Assembly: GCA_029261305.1 (NCBI GenBank)
Contig: JAJDBO010000005.1
Span: 1 to 30,579 of the forward strand
Length of the DNA stretch: 30,579 bases
Direction: 5' to 3'
Source: Nitrospirales bacterium
GTDB taxonomy: Bacteria > Nitrospirota > Nitrospiria > Nitrospirales > UBA8639
A model generated the notes under the pieces. The model was not told where the DNA came from. It saw only the letters and a list, made by a program, of their open reading frames with translations, and ran no database searches. A program made the position numbers and the translations under genes. Below, in pieces: positions 17,535 through 26,455 of the stretch. How positions within the stretch are numbered: position 1 is the first letter of the stretch; every line of letters starts with the position of its first letter.

Positions 17535-18152
17535 ATGTTTAACTTCATGCCGCGGGAAGAAGCGTTTTTCAATTTATTCCAACAGTCCTCGAATAATGTG
17601 ACTGAAGGGGGGCGGCGGCTTAAAGAATTGATGGAGGATTTTCAGAATATCCCAGAGAAAGTCAGCCAGATTAAAGATATCGAGCATCAAGGGGATGAGA
17701 TTACCCATGATATCGTCAAAAGACTCAATCAGACGTTTATTACCCCCCTAGATCGTGAGGATATTCATGATTTAGCGACGGCGTTAGATGATATTCTTGA
17801 TGAAATTGATGCAGTGGCAGATTTGTTTCTCATTTATAAAATCAGGCAGCCCACCGAGGCGGCTGTAAAGTTAGCGGATATTTTGTATAAGGCGTCAGTG
17901 GAAGTTGGGAAAGGGGTAGATCTGCTGGCTCAGGGTGGGCTGGATGCCAATCATTTCAGTATTCATGTGAACAGTTTGGAAAATGAAGCTGACCGATTGA
18001 GTCGCAACGCCATATCCACGTTATTCGATGAAGAAAAAGATCCCATCGTGGTCTTGAAATGGAAAGAAATTTACGAAAGTTTTGAAACCGGAGCCGATTG
18101 TTGTGAAGATGCGGCGAATGTCTTGGAACGTATTGCCCTGAAAGCCACCTAA
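17535..18152 (+). CDS. DUF47/PhoU-like phosphate transport accessory protein
   Basis: A 205-residue all-helical cytoplasmic protein starts at ATG 17535 with AAAGGAAGGA upstream. The family hallmarks are visible: REEAFFNLFQQSS, IEHQGDEITHDIVKRLN, the acidic metal-binding stretch DREDIHDLATALDDILDEID, and the mirrored second half LENEADRLSRNA...YESFETGADCCEDAANVLE. DUF47 proteins assist Pit-type transporters, probably limiting or tuning uptake. The pit gene follows on the same strand 107 bases downstream, the usual pairing. Confidence 0.93.
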   Translation: MFNFMPREEAFFNLFQQSSNNVTEGGRRLKELMEDFQNIPEKVSQIKDIEHQGDEITHDIVKRLNQTFITPLDREDIHDLATALDDILDEIDAVADLFLIYKIRQPTEAAVKLADILYKASVEVGKGVDLLAQGGLDANHFSIHVNSLENEADRLSRNAISTLFDEEKDPIVVLKWKEIYESFETGADCCEDAANVLERIALKAT

Positions 18153-18259
18153 AGAAAAATCCCTGTTCGTTTACCCCAACCAAATGATAACTACTATTTC
18201 ATTGCGCACGATGCCTCTGTCTGGAATATGCTCGGATGATATACATCAGGTCATGACGA

Positions 18260-19243
18260 ATGTTTGATTTTGGCGCTATGCTCATCTTGGTTGTCGTGCT
18301 GGCGTTGCTGTTTGATTTTTCAAATGGTTGGCATGACAGTGCCAATGCTATTGCCACTGTCGTCTCCACTCGAGTCCTGAGTCCATTATCTGCGGTGTTG
18401 ATGGCGGGAGTGTTAAATGTGGCAGGGGCGTTTATGTCGACCGCCGTGGCCAAAACCATTGGAAAAGGAATCGTTGATCCAAGCGCAGTGACGGAAGTTG
18501 TGGTGGTGGCGGCGTTAGGGGGCGCGATCATTTGGAATTTTATTACATTGAATTTAGGGCTGCCCTCAAGTTCATCCCATGCACTCATTGGTGGGTTGGT
18601 TGGAGCTGGGCTCATTCACGGCGGGGTGAACGTCGTGAAAATATCAGGGCTCTTCAAGGTTCTGAAAGCGTTGATTTTTTCTCCCTTATTTGGGTTTGTC
18701 GTGGCGTTTTTGCTGATGGTGCTCATCAGCTGGATGTTTTATCGATCCCAGCGAGGTTTTGGCGTATGGATTTTTCGGCGACTGCAAATCGTCTCTGCAG
18801 GTTTTATGGCCTTTAGCCACGGAGCCAATGATGCTCAAAAAGCCATGGGCATCATTACCCTCGCACTGTTATCGTCTGGTCAAATATCAACGGCGGATGT
18901 GCCAACATGGGTGATCGTCTCTTGTGCCTTAGCAATGGGTTTGGGGACGGTAATGGGTGGATGGAAGATCATCAAAACCTTGGGGATGAACATTGTAAAG
19001 CTTGAACCCGTCCACGGGTTTGTGGCGGAAACCGGAGCTGGGGTTGTGCTCATGACGGCTGCACAAATCGGACTGCCCGTGAGTACGACTCACACGATTA
19101 CCTCCTCCATCATGGGGGTTGGAGCAGTGCGAGGCCTATCCGCTGTCAAGTGGGGCGTGACCAAACGGATATTATACGCCTGGTTGTTTACACTCCCCGG
19201 TGCTGGCCTATTAGCGACCGTGATTTATCTCATCCTGAGTTGA
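18260..19243 (+). CDS. pit: Inorganic phosphate transporter, Pit family
   Basis: A 327-residue inner-membrane protein with about ten hydrophobic segments. The two inverted Pit repeats are clear: FSNGWHDSANAIATVVSTRV with SSSHALIGGLVGAG in the N-terminal half, and FSHGANDAQKAMGIITLAL with VSTTHTITSSIMGVGA in the C-terminal half. Members carry phosphate, usually as a metal-phosphate complex, driven by protons or sodium; here the length is that of short bacterial forms. It probably shares a transcript with the DUF47 gene. No obvious terminator follows. Confidence 0.95.
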   Translation: MFDFGAMLILVVVLALLFDFSNGWHDSANAIATVVSTRVLSPLSAVLMAGVLNVAGAFMSTAVAKTIGKGIVDPSAVTEVVVVAALGGAIIWNFITLNLGLPSSSSHALIGGLVGAGLIHGGVNVVKISGLFKVLKALIFSPLFGFVVAFLLMVLISWMFYRSQRGFGVWIFRRLQIVSAGFMAFSHGANDAQKAMGIITLALLSSGQISTADVPTWVIVSCALAMGLGTVMGGWKIIKTLGMNIVKLEPVHGFVAETGAGVVLMTAAQIGLPVSTTHTITSSIMGVGAVRGLSAVKWGVTKRILYAWLFTLPGAGLLATVIYLILS

Positions 19244-19695
19244 AGGAAGCTCCAAAAATAGATTCTTCGAGGATAATGAGCCCCTATGTATTTTTGAGTT
19301 CGTTCGAAAGTAGCGATTGCCACGAGGGGGTAGGACCTGTCACAGAACCCTCACGAGTTGAAGCCCGTGAGCGTCTGCATTCTTCACTAGTTCTTCAAAT
19401 TCCTTAGGAAGTACAAGCTAATTCAGGTGTTGCAGATGCATCATTGTGAGTTCTTCTCTAGGTCTGCCCCCTATTCCTATTCCGCCCGCAGAAGTTGTGT
19501 TTTGGGCTCTCGATTCCCTCGCGCTTCTGTTTCTACTTTGGTACTCTCCTTCACCGTGGCGGCTCTCCATTGGTGGAGATAATCAACCATGGCAACCCGA
19601 GACGCTGCGTCTTTTTAACTCATCTCAGGCACTACGTTTGAATACAAATCACAAGCGATTGTAGGGTTGGCTTCATTGAGGACTCGACACGATAT
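19244..19695. other. Intergenic region before the MBOAT locus
   Basis: The gap of 452 bases marks the border between the phosphate genes and the glycan region. It has a CTCACG/CGTGAG hairpin at 19350-19371 and, at 19600-19616, AGACG/CGTCT followed by five T, a weak terminator candidate. A 72-residue frame at 19446-19664 is Pro/Leu/Ser-rich with no ribosome site and looks like noise. No riboswitch family was recognised. Confidence 0.45.
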
Positions 19696-19854
19696 ATGAG
19701 CTTCATTTCGGTTTCGTTTCTGATTTTTTATCTCGTGATCCTGGTTTGCAGATTTACCGTAGGGAGAGACAAACAAAACGTTTGGTATTTGTACGGCTTA
19801 TTAGCCTCCAGTTCTATGGCTGGCATGTGCCTGCCTATGTTTTGCTTTTGCTGA
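19696..19854 (+). pseudogene. Displaced N-terminus of the MBOAT gene (frameshift)
   Basis: From ATG 19696 a 52-codon frame gives MSFISVSFLIFYLVILVCRF, then DKQNVWYLYGLLAS, which strongly resembles the first membrane segment and the following QN...LLAS stretch at the start of AlgI-type MBOAT proteins. It stops at 19854, whereas the matching continuation (SLQFYGWHVPAYVLLLL) is in the frame one base earlier. One extra base between about 19765 and 19810 would join them. It is either a sequencing error or a genuine mutation. Confidence 0.7.
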
Positions 19855-21155
19855 TCAGCATAATCACCAGTTACACCGCCGGGAGGGTATTGGGCGGGAC
19901 CGATAAGGCGGGCCTGCGCAGATTGGTATTGCTACTGGCCTTAGGTATCAATTTTGGTTTGCTTGGGTATTTCAAGTATGCAGGATTTCTCACTGGCCTG
20001 TATGCCGACATGACCGATCAGGTTGTTAATCCAGATTCGGTGTTCGCTATCGCTGATATTCTGTTGCCCATAGGCATTTCATTCTACACATTGCAGTCCT
20101 TAAGCTATACGTTCGATGTGTATCGAGGGCGTATAGCACCGGAGACGAACTTCGGTTCTTTTGCCTTGTACGTCGGCTTTTTCCCGCAGCTTCTGGCTGG
20201 ACCTATCGTTCGGGCGACTCAATTCCTGTATCAGTGGTCGAGGAAACGTCGTATCCACGGGCGTATCTTCACCTGGGGCGCATATCTCATCCTTCGCGGA
20301 TTATTTCTCAAGGTTGTCGTTGCCGACAATTTGGGATTCGTGGTCGATCGCTTTTGGAAGCAAGCGGTAAGACCTGATGCACCAGAAGCATTGGCATTTT
20401 CACTATTGGTGTTCTTCGCCTGTCAGTTGTTATGCGATTTAATGGCATACACAGACATCGCTCGGGGCATGGCCTATCAACTGGGCTTCAGACTGCCGAT
20501 CAACTTCAATGCACCCTACCTCGCGACCAGCTTTAGTAATTTTTGGCGCCGATGGCATATCACGCTGTCACAGTGGATGCGGGACTATGTGTATGCCTCA
20601 CTGGGCGGCAACCGAGATGGACTGTGGTGGACATGTCGGAATTTGATCATCGTCATGCTGGTGAGTGGGCTGTGGCACGGCGCCGGATTGAATTTCATTG
20701 TATGGGGGGCCGTGCACGCCATCGCGATAACGCTTGAGCGGGTCACCGGCATTTACCATCATTTACATCACAATGTCGGCACGAAGAAACAAGGGCTGAT
20801 GATATGCATGTTTGCCGTGTGGTGGTACGTGGTAGTGCAAGGCACCTGGATATTCAGCATGGCGTTCTTTCGCGCGGAGGACCTTCCCCAGGCGTGGCAG
20901 GTGCTAGACAATGCGGTGGTAGGCCTATGGTCTATACTCGACTATGGCCTCGCATATTCAAGGAGTGGGGGCTTGGTGACCGCGGCCTGGTGGTTTATCA
21001 CTCCAGTGGTCGCCATGCATATTCGTGCATTTGTGACGGAGCGTTTCGCGATCCCGCCAAGCATCTGGGAACGGAGTATCTACGCGGGCATCATGATGTA
21101 TGCTGTAGCCAGTTTATATTCGACCGATCAACGTTTCATTTACTTTCAATTTTAA
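19746..21155 (+). CDS. MBOAT family O-acyltransferase (AlgI/DltB-like), N-terminus frameshifted
   Basis: The open frame of 469 codons covers nearly all of an MBOAT membrane protein with many hydrophobic segments. Marks are FYGWHVP near the start, LLPIGISFYTLQSLSYTFDVYRG, GFFPQLLAGPIVRA, NFWRRWHITLSQWMRDYVY, and the catalytic-His motif GLWHGAG (His 311). AlgI-like members move acyl groups, usually acetyl, across the inner membrane onto exported polysaccharide with help from a periplasmic SGNH partner. Such a partner starts two bases after the stop. The nominal TTG at 19746 has no ribosome site, and the true first 30 or so residues are in a different frame starting at 19696. If the shift is real the enzyme is probably inactive or made only by frameshifting. 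Confidence 0.85.
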   Translation: MQIYRRERQTKRLVFVRLISLQFYGWHVPAYVLLLLISIITSYTAGRVLGGTDKAGLRRLVLLLALGINFGLLGYFKYAGFLTGLYADMTDQVVNPDSVFAIADILLPIGISFYTLQSLSYTFDVYRGRIAPETNFGSFALYVGFFPQLLAGPIVRATQFLYQWSRKRRIHGRIFTWGAYLILRGLFLKVVVADNLGFVVDRFWKQAVRPDAPEALAFSLLVFFACQLLCDLMAYTDIARGMAYQLGFRLPINFNAPYLATSFSNFWRRWHITLSQWMRDYVYASLGGNRDGLWWTCRNLIIVMLVSGLWHGAGLNFIVWGAVHAIAITLERVTGIYHHLHHNVGTKKQGLMICMFAVWWYVVVQGTWIFSMAFFRAEDLPQAWQVLDNAVVGLWSILDYGLAYSRSGGLVTAAWWFITPVVAMHIRAFVTERFAIPPSIWERSIYAGIMMYAVASLYSTDQRFIYFQF

Positions 21156-21157
21156 TT

Positions 21158-22162
21158 ATGACATCCCAATACCAATCAAAACATACCGTCAAACTTTTTT
21201 TAATAAGCAGTGTGGTGACTGTTTCTATCATCCTTTCGAGCTGGCTATTACCAATACTCCCTTTGCGCCCAGGCGATTTCCCCAGCGTCGAATTCACCCC
21301 GGAATTCGACGTTCCATCTGACCCTGAGTATTTTTTTATACACGGCCGGCAGCCAGAATTGAGCCAATCGATTCTCTATCATGACCTTGGTGACTCCATC
21401 ATTCATGTGCAGCAGGCAGACGTGTTATTCATCGGCAATTCACGAATGCCACTTGGTTTGAGAGGTGAGTTTCTGCTCCCCAGCGCAGACGCGTTCGGCA
21501 TCCGCATGTTTTCACTGGGGATGGGACACTCGGAACGAGTCAGGTTTGCGTTGGACTTGATACGAAAACATGATCTCAGACCAAAGGTCGTGGTTGCAGT
21601 AGGCGGCCCATATTTTTACATGGACTTATATTCTGAGATGTCACGCCAGGCGATACAAATGAGCAAATGGGATGCTATGAAAAACCAATTCGAAGCCACG
21701 TCCTGGTGGAATATCCAATATCGTCTGCATCAGCTGGTCCCAAAAATCGAGTACTTCAGAAAGGAATTTCAGCCTGGGTATATCTACTATCGATCTTCGC
21801 GTACCGGTTGGTGGTATCCGTCGTTGGAAGGGAGCGGCAAGTACCCGGTAGGGTATGCCGAGGAGGAAGCAAGTTATGCGGACTATCTACCGCTCGCGCG
21901 AGAACTGCATCAGGAGCTGAACCGGCGTGGGAGTGTGTTGGTGTTGACCATGGTTCCCTATGGATCGACTCGGATCGGGCACCTTGCCTATTTTTCGGAA
22001 AAGCTCGGAGTATCAGTCGTGCGTCCCGAAGTCCCAGATTTGCGAACATCCGACGGATCGCATCTCAACCGCGAAAGTGCCAGGCGATATAGTCACGCGT
22101 TCTGGGCTGAATTTATCGCGTTGCCGGAGGTCCGGGAAAGGCTGTCACTTCCAGGCTCCTAG
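21158..22162 (+). CDS. SGNH-like periplasmic partner of the MBOAT acyltransferase
   Basis: ATG 21158 lies two bases after the MBOAT stop; longer in-frame starts run inside that gene. The 334-residue protein has an N-terminal membrane anchor (VKLFLISSVVTVSIILSSWLL) and a periplasmic part. LFIGNSRMPLG supplies the block I Ser (S95, GNS instead of GDS), VVVAVGGPYFY a central strand, and TSDGSHLN the Asp 299/His 302 pair, so a Ser-His-Asp triad is plausible. Paired MBOAT plus SGNH proteins O-acetylate exported polysaccharides such as alginate. I infer acetylation of a surface glycan here. There is no strong Shine-Dalgarno, so coupling to the MBOAT reading is likely. Confidence 0.78.
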   Translation: MTSQYQSKHTVKLFLISSVVTVSIILSSWLLPILPLRPGDFPSVEFTPEFDVPSDPEYFFIHGRQPELSQSILYHDLGDSIIHVQQADVLFIGNSRMPLGLRGEFLLPSADAFGIRMFSLGMGHSERVRFALDLIRKHDLRPKVVVAVGGPYFYMDLYSEMSRQAIQMSKWDAMKNQFEATSWWNIQYRLHQLVPKIEYFRKEFQPGYIYYRSSRTGWWYPSLEGSGKYPVGYAEEEASYADYLPLARELHQELNRRGSVLVLTMVPYGSTRIGHLAYFSEKLGVSVVRPEVPDLRTSDGSHLNRESARRYSHAFWAEFIALPEVRERLSLPGS

Positions 22163-22193
22163 TCATTTCAACATTCCCATTCTCCGAATGGCA

Positions 22194-23297
22194 TTACCGA
22201 AGCGCTACCGCAGGTAAGCCATCAGGAGCTCCACCCAAAGAAGAGGCTGAGGAATTCTCACCGGGAATCACCATTTTTGAATCGCGCTGCAATAACACGG
22301 CGTTGATGTCCACCGGAATATTGGAGCCGCCTAGATCAAAAACAAGTCTGGCGTTTCTATCTGTGTCCGTCGCGACAAATTCCCATTCGAAGAGCTGCCA
22401 TTCAGAGGTGAGCAACACCTGTTGCTTCAAACCCAAGCTGTTCCAAGGATACTCGACCTGGCTCACCGCCACATCCATGTCTCGTGGTTGATCAGCACGT
22501 GCCTGAAATCGTAATCGGTATCGTGTATTTGCCTGGAGCATGACCCCTTGTTGAATCAATTGAATATGCTTGGGGGTATTGTTAAACGTTTTGGTAATCG
22601 CGACTCGAGTGCCAAGAGGAAATTCGGGGATCCTCATCAACCCAGCTTCACTGTCCTCTCGAAAATAGAGATTCCATCGTAGCGTTTTATGAGAGAGTTT
22701 CAGGAGCCGAATGGCAGTGATCTCCACCGGGACTTTCCACCCACCCATATAAAAAGCAACCTGAGCATTGCTATCATCCTCGGTCGCACGAAATTCCCAT
22801 TCAAAATCTTGCCACTGCCTCATCAGGGGAACGTCACGATACAAACCAAGAATTTTCCCTGGACCATGGGCCTGAGTCACGGCCATCCCCATTGATCGCA
22901 CATCATCTGCCCGGGCTCGGAAACGCAAGGAGTACCACTCCTGCCCCACGACAATGAGAGGTTTGTGATGTAATCGAATGTTCCACCAGTCTTTGGTATC
23001 CGCTTGGGTCACTTCAACGCGCCGTAAATTGGGATCGCTGGGCAATTCAATGAGTGTCGCTTTGTTTGGACCATAGGTATTCAGGTCCCAAGAGGGTTTG
23101 GGTGGTTCGACCTGCACTGGAGAATTGGCGTGATCATTAACCTGCTGTGCGCCCTCTGTTCCGAAAAGGGTTTCCGAAAAGGGAATGCCTCCAAGGGTGA
23201 CACCCAAGGGCGCAAGTAACCCCACAACCAACAGGCCAGCAAAAAGTTGATGGGTTCTGAACCAATTCAGAGTTTGACCAATTATGGTTCTTGACAT
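22194..23297 (-). CDS. Membrane-anchored protein with two CBM-like (CBM4/9-type) domains
   Basis: The 367-residue protein has an N-terminal anchor (residues 16-40) and a Pro-rich linker. Two homologous beta-sandwich domains follow, about 85-205 and 225-345. They share a pattern: WYSLRFRARAD...QWQDFEWEF...NAQVAFYMGG...VPVEITAIRLL against RYRLRFQARAD...EWQLFEWEF...NARLVFDLGG...IPVDINAVLL. This is the pattern of carbohydrate-binding CBM4/9-type galactose-binding-like folds. No catalytic domain is attached. It ends tail to tail with the SGNH gene (31 bases), so it belongs to the same accessory region and may hold or guide the glycan at the membrane. The role is inferred. Confidence 0.78.
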   Translation of the reverse strand: MSRTIIGQTLNWFRTHQLFAGLLVVGLLAPLGVTLGGIPFSETLFGTEGAQQVNDHANSPVQVEPPKPSWDLNTYGPNKATLIELPSDPNLRRVEVTQADTKDWWNIRLHHKPLIVVGQEWYSLRFRARADDVRSMGMAVTQAHGPGKILGLYRDVPLMRQWQDFEWEFRATEDDSNAQVAFYMGGWKVPVEITAIRLLKLSHKTLRWNLYFREDSEAGLMRIPEFPLGTRVAITKTFNNTPKHIQLIQQGVMLQANTRYRLRFQARADQPRDMDVAVSQVEYPWNSLGLKQQVLLTSEWQLFEWEFVATDTDRNARLVFDLGGSNIPVDINAVLLQRDSKMVIPGENSSASSLGGAPDGLPAVALR

Positions 23298-23542
23298 TTC
23301 CGTTTCACGATATCAACTCTCTTGCCAGTCTGTTCCAATGTGGGGAGTTGCGCCTAGGCACAATTATGCCTCTCCTGTAAGGAAACTCTCTCAACATCTT
23401 TTGTCGGACATCGAAGGCTAGGAATTGACCCTTTCCTGAGGTCTTTGGTACGTTGCCGTCCAGTCAACAAGGCCTTTTCAATTCCTATTCCTGACGAGAT
23501 AGGTGAAGCCCTCGGCTTCACTGGCTAGGCGGAGGAGAGCGA

Positions 23543-24400
23543 GTGCTCATCGTGGCAAGACCGAATCCCGGCGGCGGGATAGGCAACTATCTCTTTCACC
23601 TGTGTCACTCGATCATGTACGCACAGTTGCAGGAGGCGACCCTCGTGGTTCCGAGACCGCTTGCGTTCCAGACCTTGAACAATAGCGCGATCGCGTTCGA
23701 CTTTTCGGTTGACCGCAAGTCCTACGACCCCGAGCGGATCGAGGTGCTGAATCATTTCATTCACGGGAACGAAGCGACACGACTCCTGAGCTTCAGGCAC
23801 CGCTACGACTGTATGCAGGAGCACATCAAACCGCTCTTTGAACCAAGTTCGAAGCACGAGCCACTCGGCGAGGACACGCTGGCAATCCATGTCCGATCCG
23901 GCGACATCTTCCAGCCCGACGGCTCAAATACGAAATACGGGCAGCCTCCCCTCAGTTGGTACGAAATGTTGATCGAGCGGTGTGGCTACAAGGACGTCGT
24001 CGTCATCACACAGACGAAATTTCACAACGGAGGACCCAGCCCAGTGATTCCAGAGATTAAGAGGCGCTGGCCTCACGTGCCCATCCTCTCGGACGATGTT
24101 GAGGTTGACTTCCATACGCTGCGCAACGCCCGGCACCTGGCACTCTCCGGGTCGACGTTTGCCGTCACGGCAGCCATGCTGAATACACGACTCGACCGAC
24201 TTCATCTCCCGCTCTATGACCGCCCAGCGGATCCGAATTTCACCCATGTCTTTCCCGCTGGTGTCGATCTTGGTTTCACACGGTTTGACTACACGATCCG
24301 TAATTACGAGAGCATGCGCGAATGGCGCCACTTGCCTGAGCAAGTTCAATGGATGATTGAGCATTCGATTGACGATATCGATGTACAGCAAGAGTTCTGA
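23543..24400 (+). CDS. GT11-like (alpha-1,2-fucosyltransferase-type) glycosyltransferase
   Basis: The GTG at 23543 is preceded by GGAGGAGAG and gives a 285-residue soluble protein. It begins with a GGGIGNYLFHL glycine loop like the GGLGNQ loop of GT11. It then has the signature LAIHVRSGDIF (His 116, Arg 118, Asp 121), the HxRxGD motif that contacts the GDP-sugar in fucosyltransferases. LALSGSTFAVTAAML later matches the usual 'S-S-F-W-A' acceptor-side segment. It would transfer L-fucose or a related GDP-sugar in the cytoplasm. G+C is visibly higher than in the genes before it, a sign of transfer. Another GT-B family with the same motif cannot be excluded. Confidence 0.68.
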   Translation: MLIVARPNPGGGIGNYLFHLCHSIMYAQLQEATLVVPRPLAFQTLNNSAIAFDFSVDRKSYDPERIEVLNHFIHGNEATRLLSFRHRYDCMQEHIKPLFEPSSKHEPLGEDTLAIHVRSGDIFQPDGSNTKYGQPPLSWYEMLIERCGYKDVVVITQTKFHNGGPSPVIPEIKRRWPHVPILSDDVEVDFHTLRNARHLALSGSTFAVTAAMLNTRLDRLHLPLYDRPADPNFTHVFPAGVDLGFTRFDYTIRNYESMREWRHLPEQVQWMIEHSIDDIDVQQEF

Positions 24401-24611
24401 GCCCAGAGGCCGAAGACATGTGTGATGGCCGACAGTGGAACGTCCTGAGATGGATCAGAGAGAACACAAAGATTCGCACAGCGCTGGGTTGGGAGTCCAA
24501 CATCTCCCTCTGCAACCGAAGGAGAGCGACCTACGCGTGCATTCCTGATCAATGGAGCGCAATAGCGCGCAATACCATCGACGGAGGAAGGCATTGACCC
24601 AGGAGCGCAGA

Positions 24612-25427
24612 ATGAACGATCAACCCGACGAGGTCACGCGTTACTACCTAGAAGAACGTGACGACTTTTTCGGCAATGCCCCGCTTGAACATCTTATGGA
24701 AGCGCTCTCGCCACGCATCACCCCGCGAACCGACAAGCGATTCGTTCTCGCGGTGGACGTCGGATGCTGCGTAGGCGGATTCATCGAGCGCCTATTGAGC
24801 GTTTGTCCGGAATCGAACGGGATAATCCTCGGGGTCGAACCGAATCCCCTCAATGTCGAGCAACTGCGTGGGCGCTCCTTTTCGAGGCCAGTCGAGTTTG
24901 TCGAATGCGCCCTCTCGGATTCCGAAGGGACCGCGACGCTGTCGACCATTTCTGACTACCCCGAGAACCGGCCAGGGTATTCACTAGCCTCACTGAATGG
25001 CGACGGTCACAGGATTTCCGGGGTTCCCGTGATCACCTTCGACCAATTGATAGAACGCAGCGGCCTTTCGGACGCGGTCATCCGTCTCGTCAAGATCGAC
25101 TGTGAAGGGCACGACACAAAGGTCCTTCGCGGAATGCGCAACAGCCTGGCCTCCATCGAATACCTCGTCTTCGAGTCCAGTGACTGCTTAGACGACCGGC
25201 GGGGCCCGCAAGAGAACGCACCGCTCAAGCGGATCGTCCAGTTCCTCTACGATCACGGCTTCGAGACCTACAAGGTCGGCCAGCGTCGCCTCCTCCGGCA
25301 GAACGGCGATGCGTGGCGTGACTGCTTTGAACAAGTCAAGTTCCATTCAAACAGCTTCTCGCTGCGCAAGGAGGATCCGTTGATCCACACACTAATCGAC
25401 GCGGACGGATTCTTCCGGGATTCATAG
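24612..25427 (+). CDS. FkbM-family methyltransferase
   Basis: ATG 24612 has AGGAG at 24601-24605. The 271-residue protein carries an SAM-binding motif (LAVDVGCCVGGFIERLL), the acidic strand-2 end LGVEPNP, and the FkbM marks ECALSDSEGTATL, TFDQLIERSG and VKIDCEGHDTKVLRGM. FkbM enzymes O-methylate sugars or polyketides; inside a glycan cluster a sugar hydroxyl is the likely target. The G-x-G-x-G loop reads GCCVGG, slightly unusual. It is 211 bases after the GT11-like gene and 40 before the GT10 gene, in the same G+C-rich block and probably one transcript. Confidence 0.88.
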   Translation: MNDQPDEVTRYYLEERDDFFGNAPLEHLMEALSPRITPRTDKRFVLAVDVGCCVGGFIERLLSVCPESNGIILGVEPNPLNVEQLRGRSFSRPVEFVECALSDSEGTATLSTISDYPENRPGYSLASLNGDGHRISGVPVITFDQLIERSGLSDAVIRLVKIDCEGHDTKVLRGMRNSLASIEYLVFESSDCLDDRRGPQENAPLKRIVQFLYDHGFETYKVGQRRLLRQNGDAWRDCFEQVKFHSNSFSLRKEDPLIHTLIDADGFFRDS

Positions 25428-25467
25428 AGGAAATGTTGAAAAAACTCCTGAGGTGAACGGAGACAAT

Positions 25468-26301
25468 ATGGCGGTCGTTTGGAATCTCGTAGGTAACAAT
25501 TTTACCCATACGTCGGGTAGCCACACGGGGCGTTGCGGAACCTTGGGCAAGTTGCCCAAGGTCGTGGAATGGTCTCTTTTGGGGGAGGGTGAGGCCACGT
25601 TTTACCTGGACGGCATGATGCGCGACGCCGCCAAAGACCCCAGTGAGAAACCCAAGTTCGGCTGGGTCCTCGAATCGCAGAGTATCAGGCCTCAACTTAT
25701 CCAGCATCTGAAAGAGGAATACCTGGGATATTTTGAAACCTTCCGGGCAATCTTTACGCACAATCAGGAACTGCTCGCCCTGGACGACCGCTTCCGGTTC
25801 TGTATCTGGGGTGGTTCCTGGATTCTGGATCCCGGCGTTCACCTCAAGAACAAACTGATCTCGGCCGTCAACTCAGGCAAGATTTCCTGCGACGGTCACC
25901 ACTGGCGGAACGATTTCATCGAACGCCATCGCGACCGCTTCGATCTCTTCGGTAATTCCACAAGGCACATTCCTCACAAAGAAATTGCCTTGAACGATTA
26001 CATGTTTTCTGTCGCCATTGAAAACGGCTGGTACGCGACCTACTTCACAGAGAAAGTCCTCGATTGTTTTGCGACCGGCACCATCCCGATTTACCGGGGC
26101 GCGCCCGACATCGGGGACTACTTTAATGCGGAGGGTATCGTAGTGATCGATGATGACAATGGCGATTTTGATTTCGACCAGATCACCTCGGATTTGTACT
26201 ACAGCAAACTAGACGCCGTCAGGGACAATTTCGAGCGCGTGCAAAAGATGCACTGCGCGGAAGACTGGATTTATCGTACCTACCAGGGTGAACTATTCTA
26301 G
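25468..26301 (+). CDS. GT10 family (alpha-1,3/4-fucosyltransferase-type) glycosyltransferase
   Basis: ATG 25468 has CGGAG four bases further up; a GTG at 25453 is the alternative. The 277-residue protein holds the GT10 signature: MFSVAIENGWYATYFTEKVL, then DCFATGTIPIYRGAPDIGDYF, plus KFGWVLESQ at the start of the conserved region. GT10 enzymes use GDP-L-fucose to fucosylate glycans, as in Helicobacter Lewis antigens. The protein has no membrane segment and is shorter than animal members, as usual in bacteria. It follows the FkbM gene by 40 bases; with the GT11-like gene it forms a fucosyl-type glycan set. Use of GDP-L-galactose instead is conceivable because of the epimerase downstream. Confidence 0.88.
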   Translation: MAVVWNLVGNNFTHTSGSHTGRCGTLGKLPKVVEWSLLGEGEATFYLDGMMRDAAKDPSEKPKFGWVLESQSIRPQLIQHLKEEYLGYFETFRAIFTHNQELLALDDRFRFCIWGGSWILDPGVHLKNKLISAVNSGKISCDGHHWRNDFIERHRDRFDLFGNSTRHIPHKEIALNDYMFSVAIENGWYATYFTEKVLDCFATGTIPIYRGAPDIGDYFNAEGIVVIDDDNGDFDFDQITSDLYYSKLDAVRDNFERVQKMHCAEDWIYRTYQGELF

Positions 26302-26455
26302 GGGGACCGTCGGGCTTAACCGAACTCTCACCATTGAGGGTCTCACCGGCCTTGACCTACCTAGGTACTAATTGGAAACCCAGCACTTACTGTTCAAAGG
26401 TCAATATGATAGATTCATACGCAATGCCAAGAATAAGCCCGTAGGACTAAAAAGA

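Noticed and set aside
19350..19371. Possible riboswitch hairpin upstream of the MBOAT gene
   Set aside because: Only one 6-bp stem; no conserved core of a known class such as the c-di-GMP riboswitch.
19446..19664. 72-residue ORF before the MBOAT gene
   Set aside because: Pro/Ser/Leu-rich composition, no ribosome site and no known domain.
19746..19850. Programmed -1 frameshift in the MBOAT gene
   Set aside because: No X XXY YYZ heptamer in the right frame; an indel or sequence error is simpler.
20804..21157. Long N-terminal extension of the SGNH-like protein
   Set aside because: It runs inside the MBOAT coding sequence in another frame; ATG 21158 gives a proper membrane anchor.
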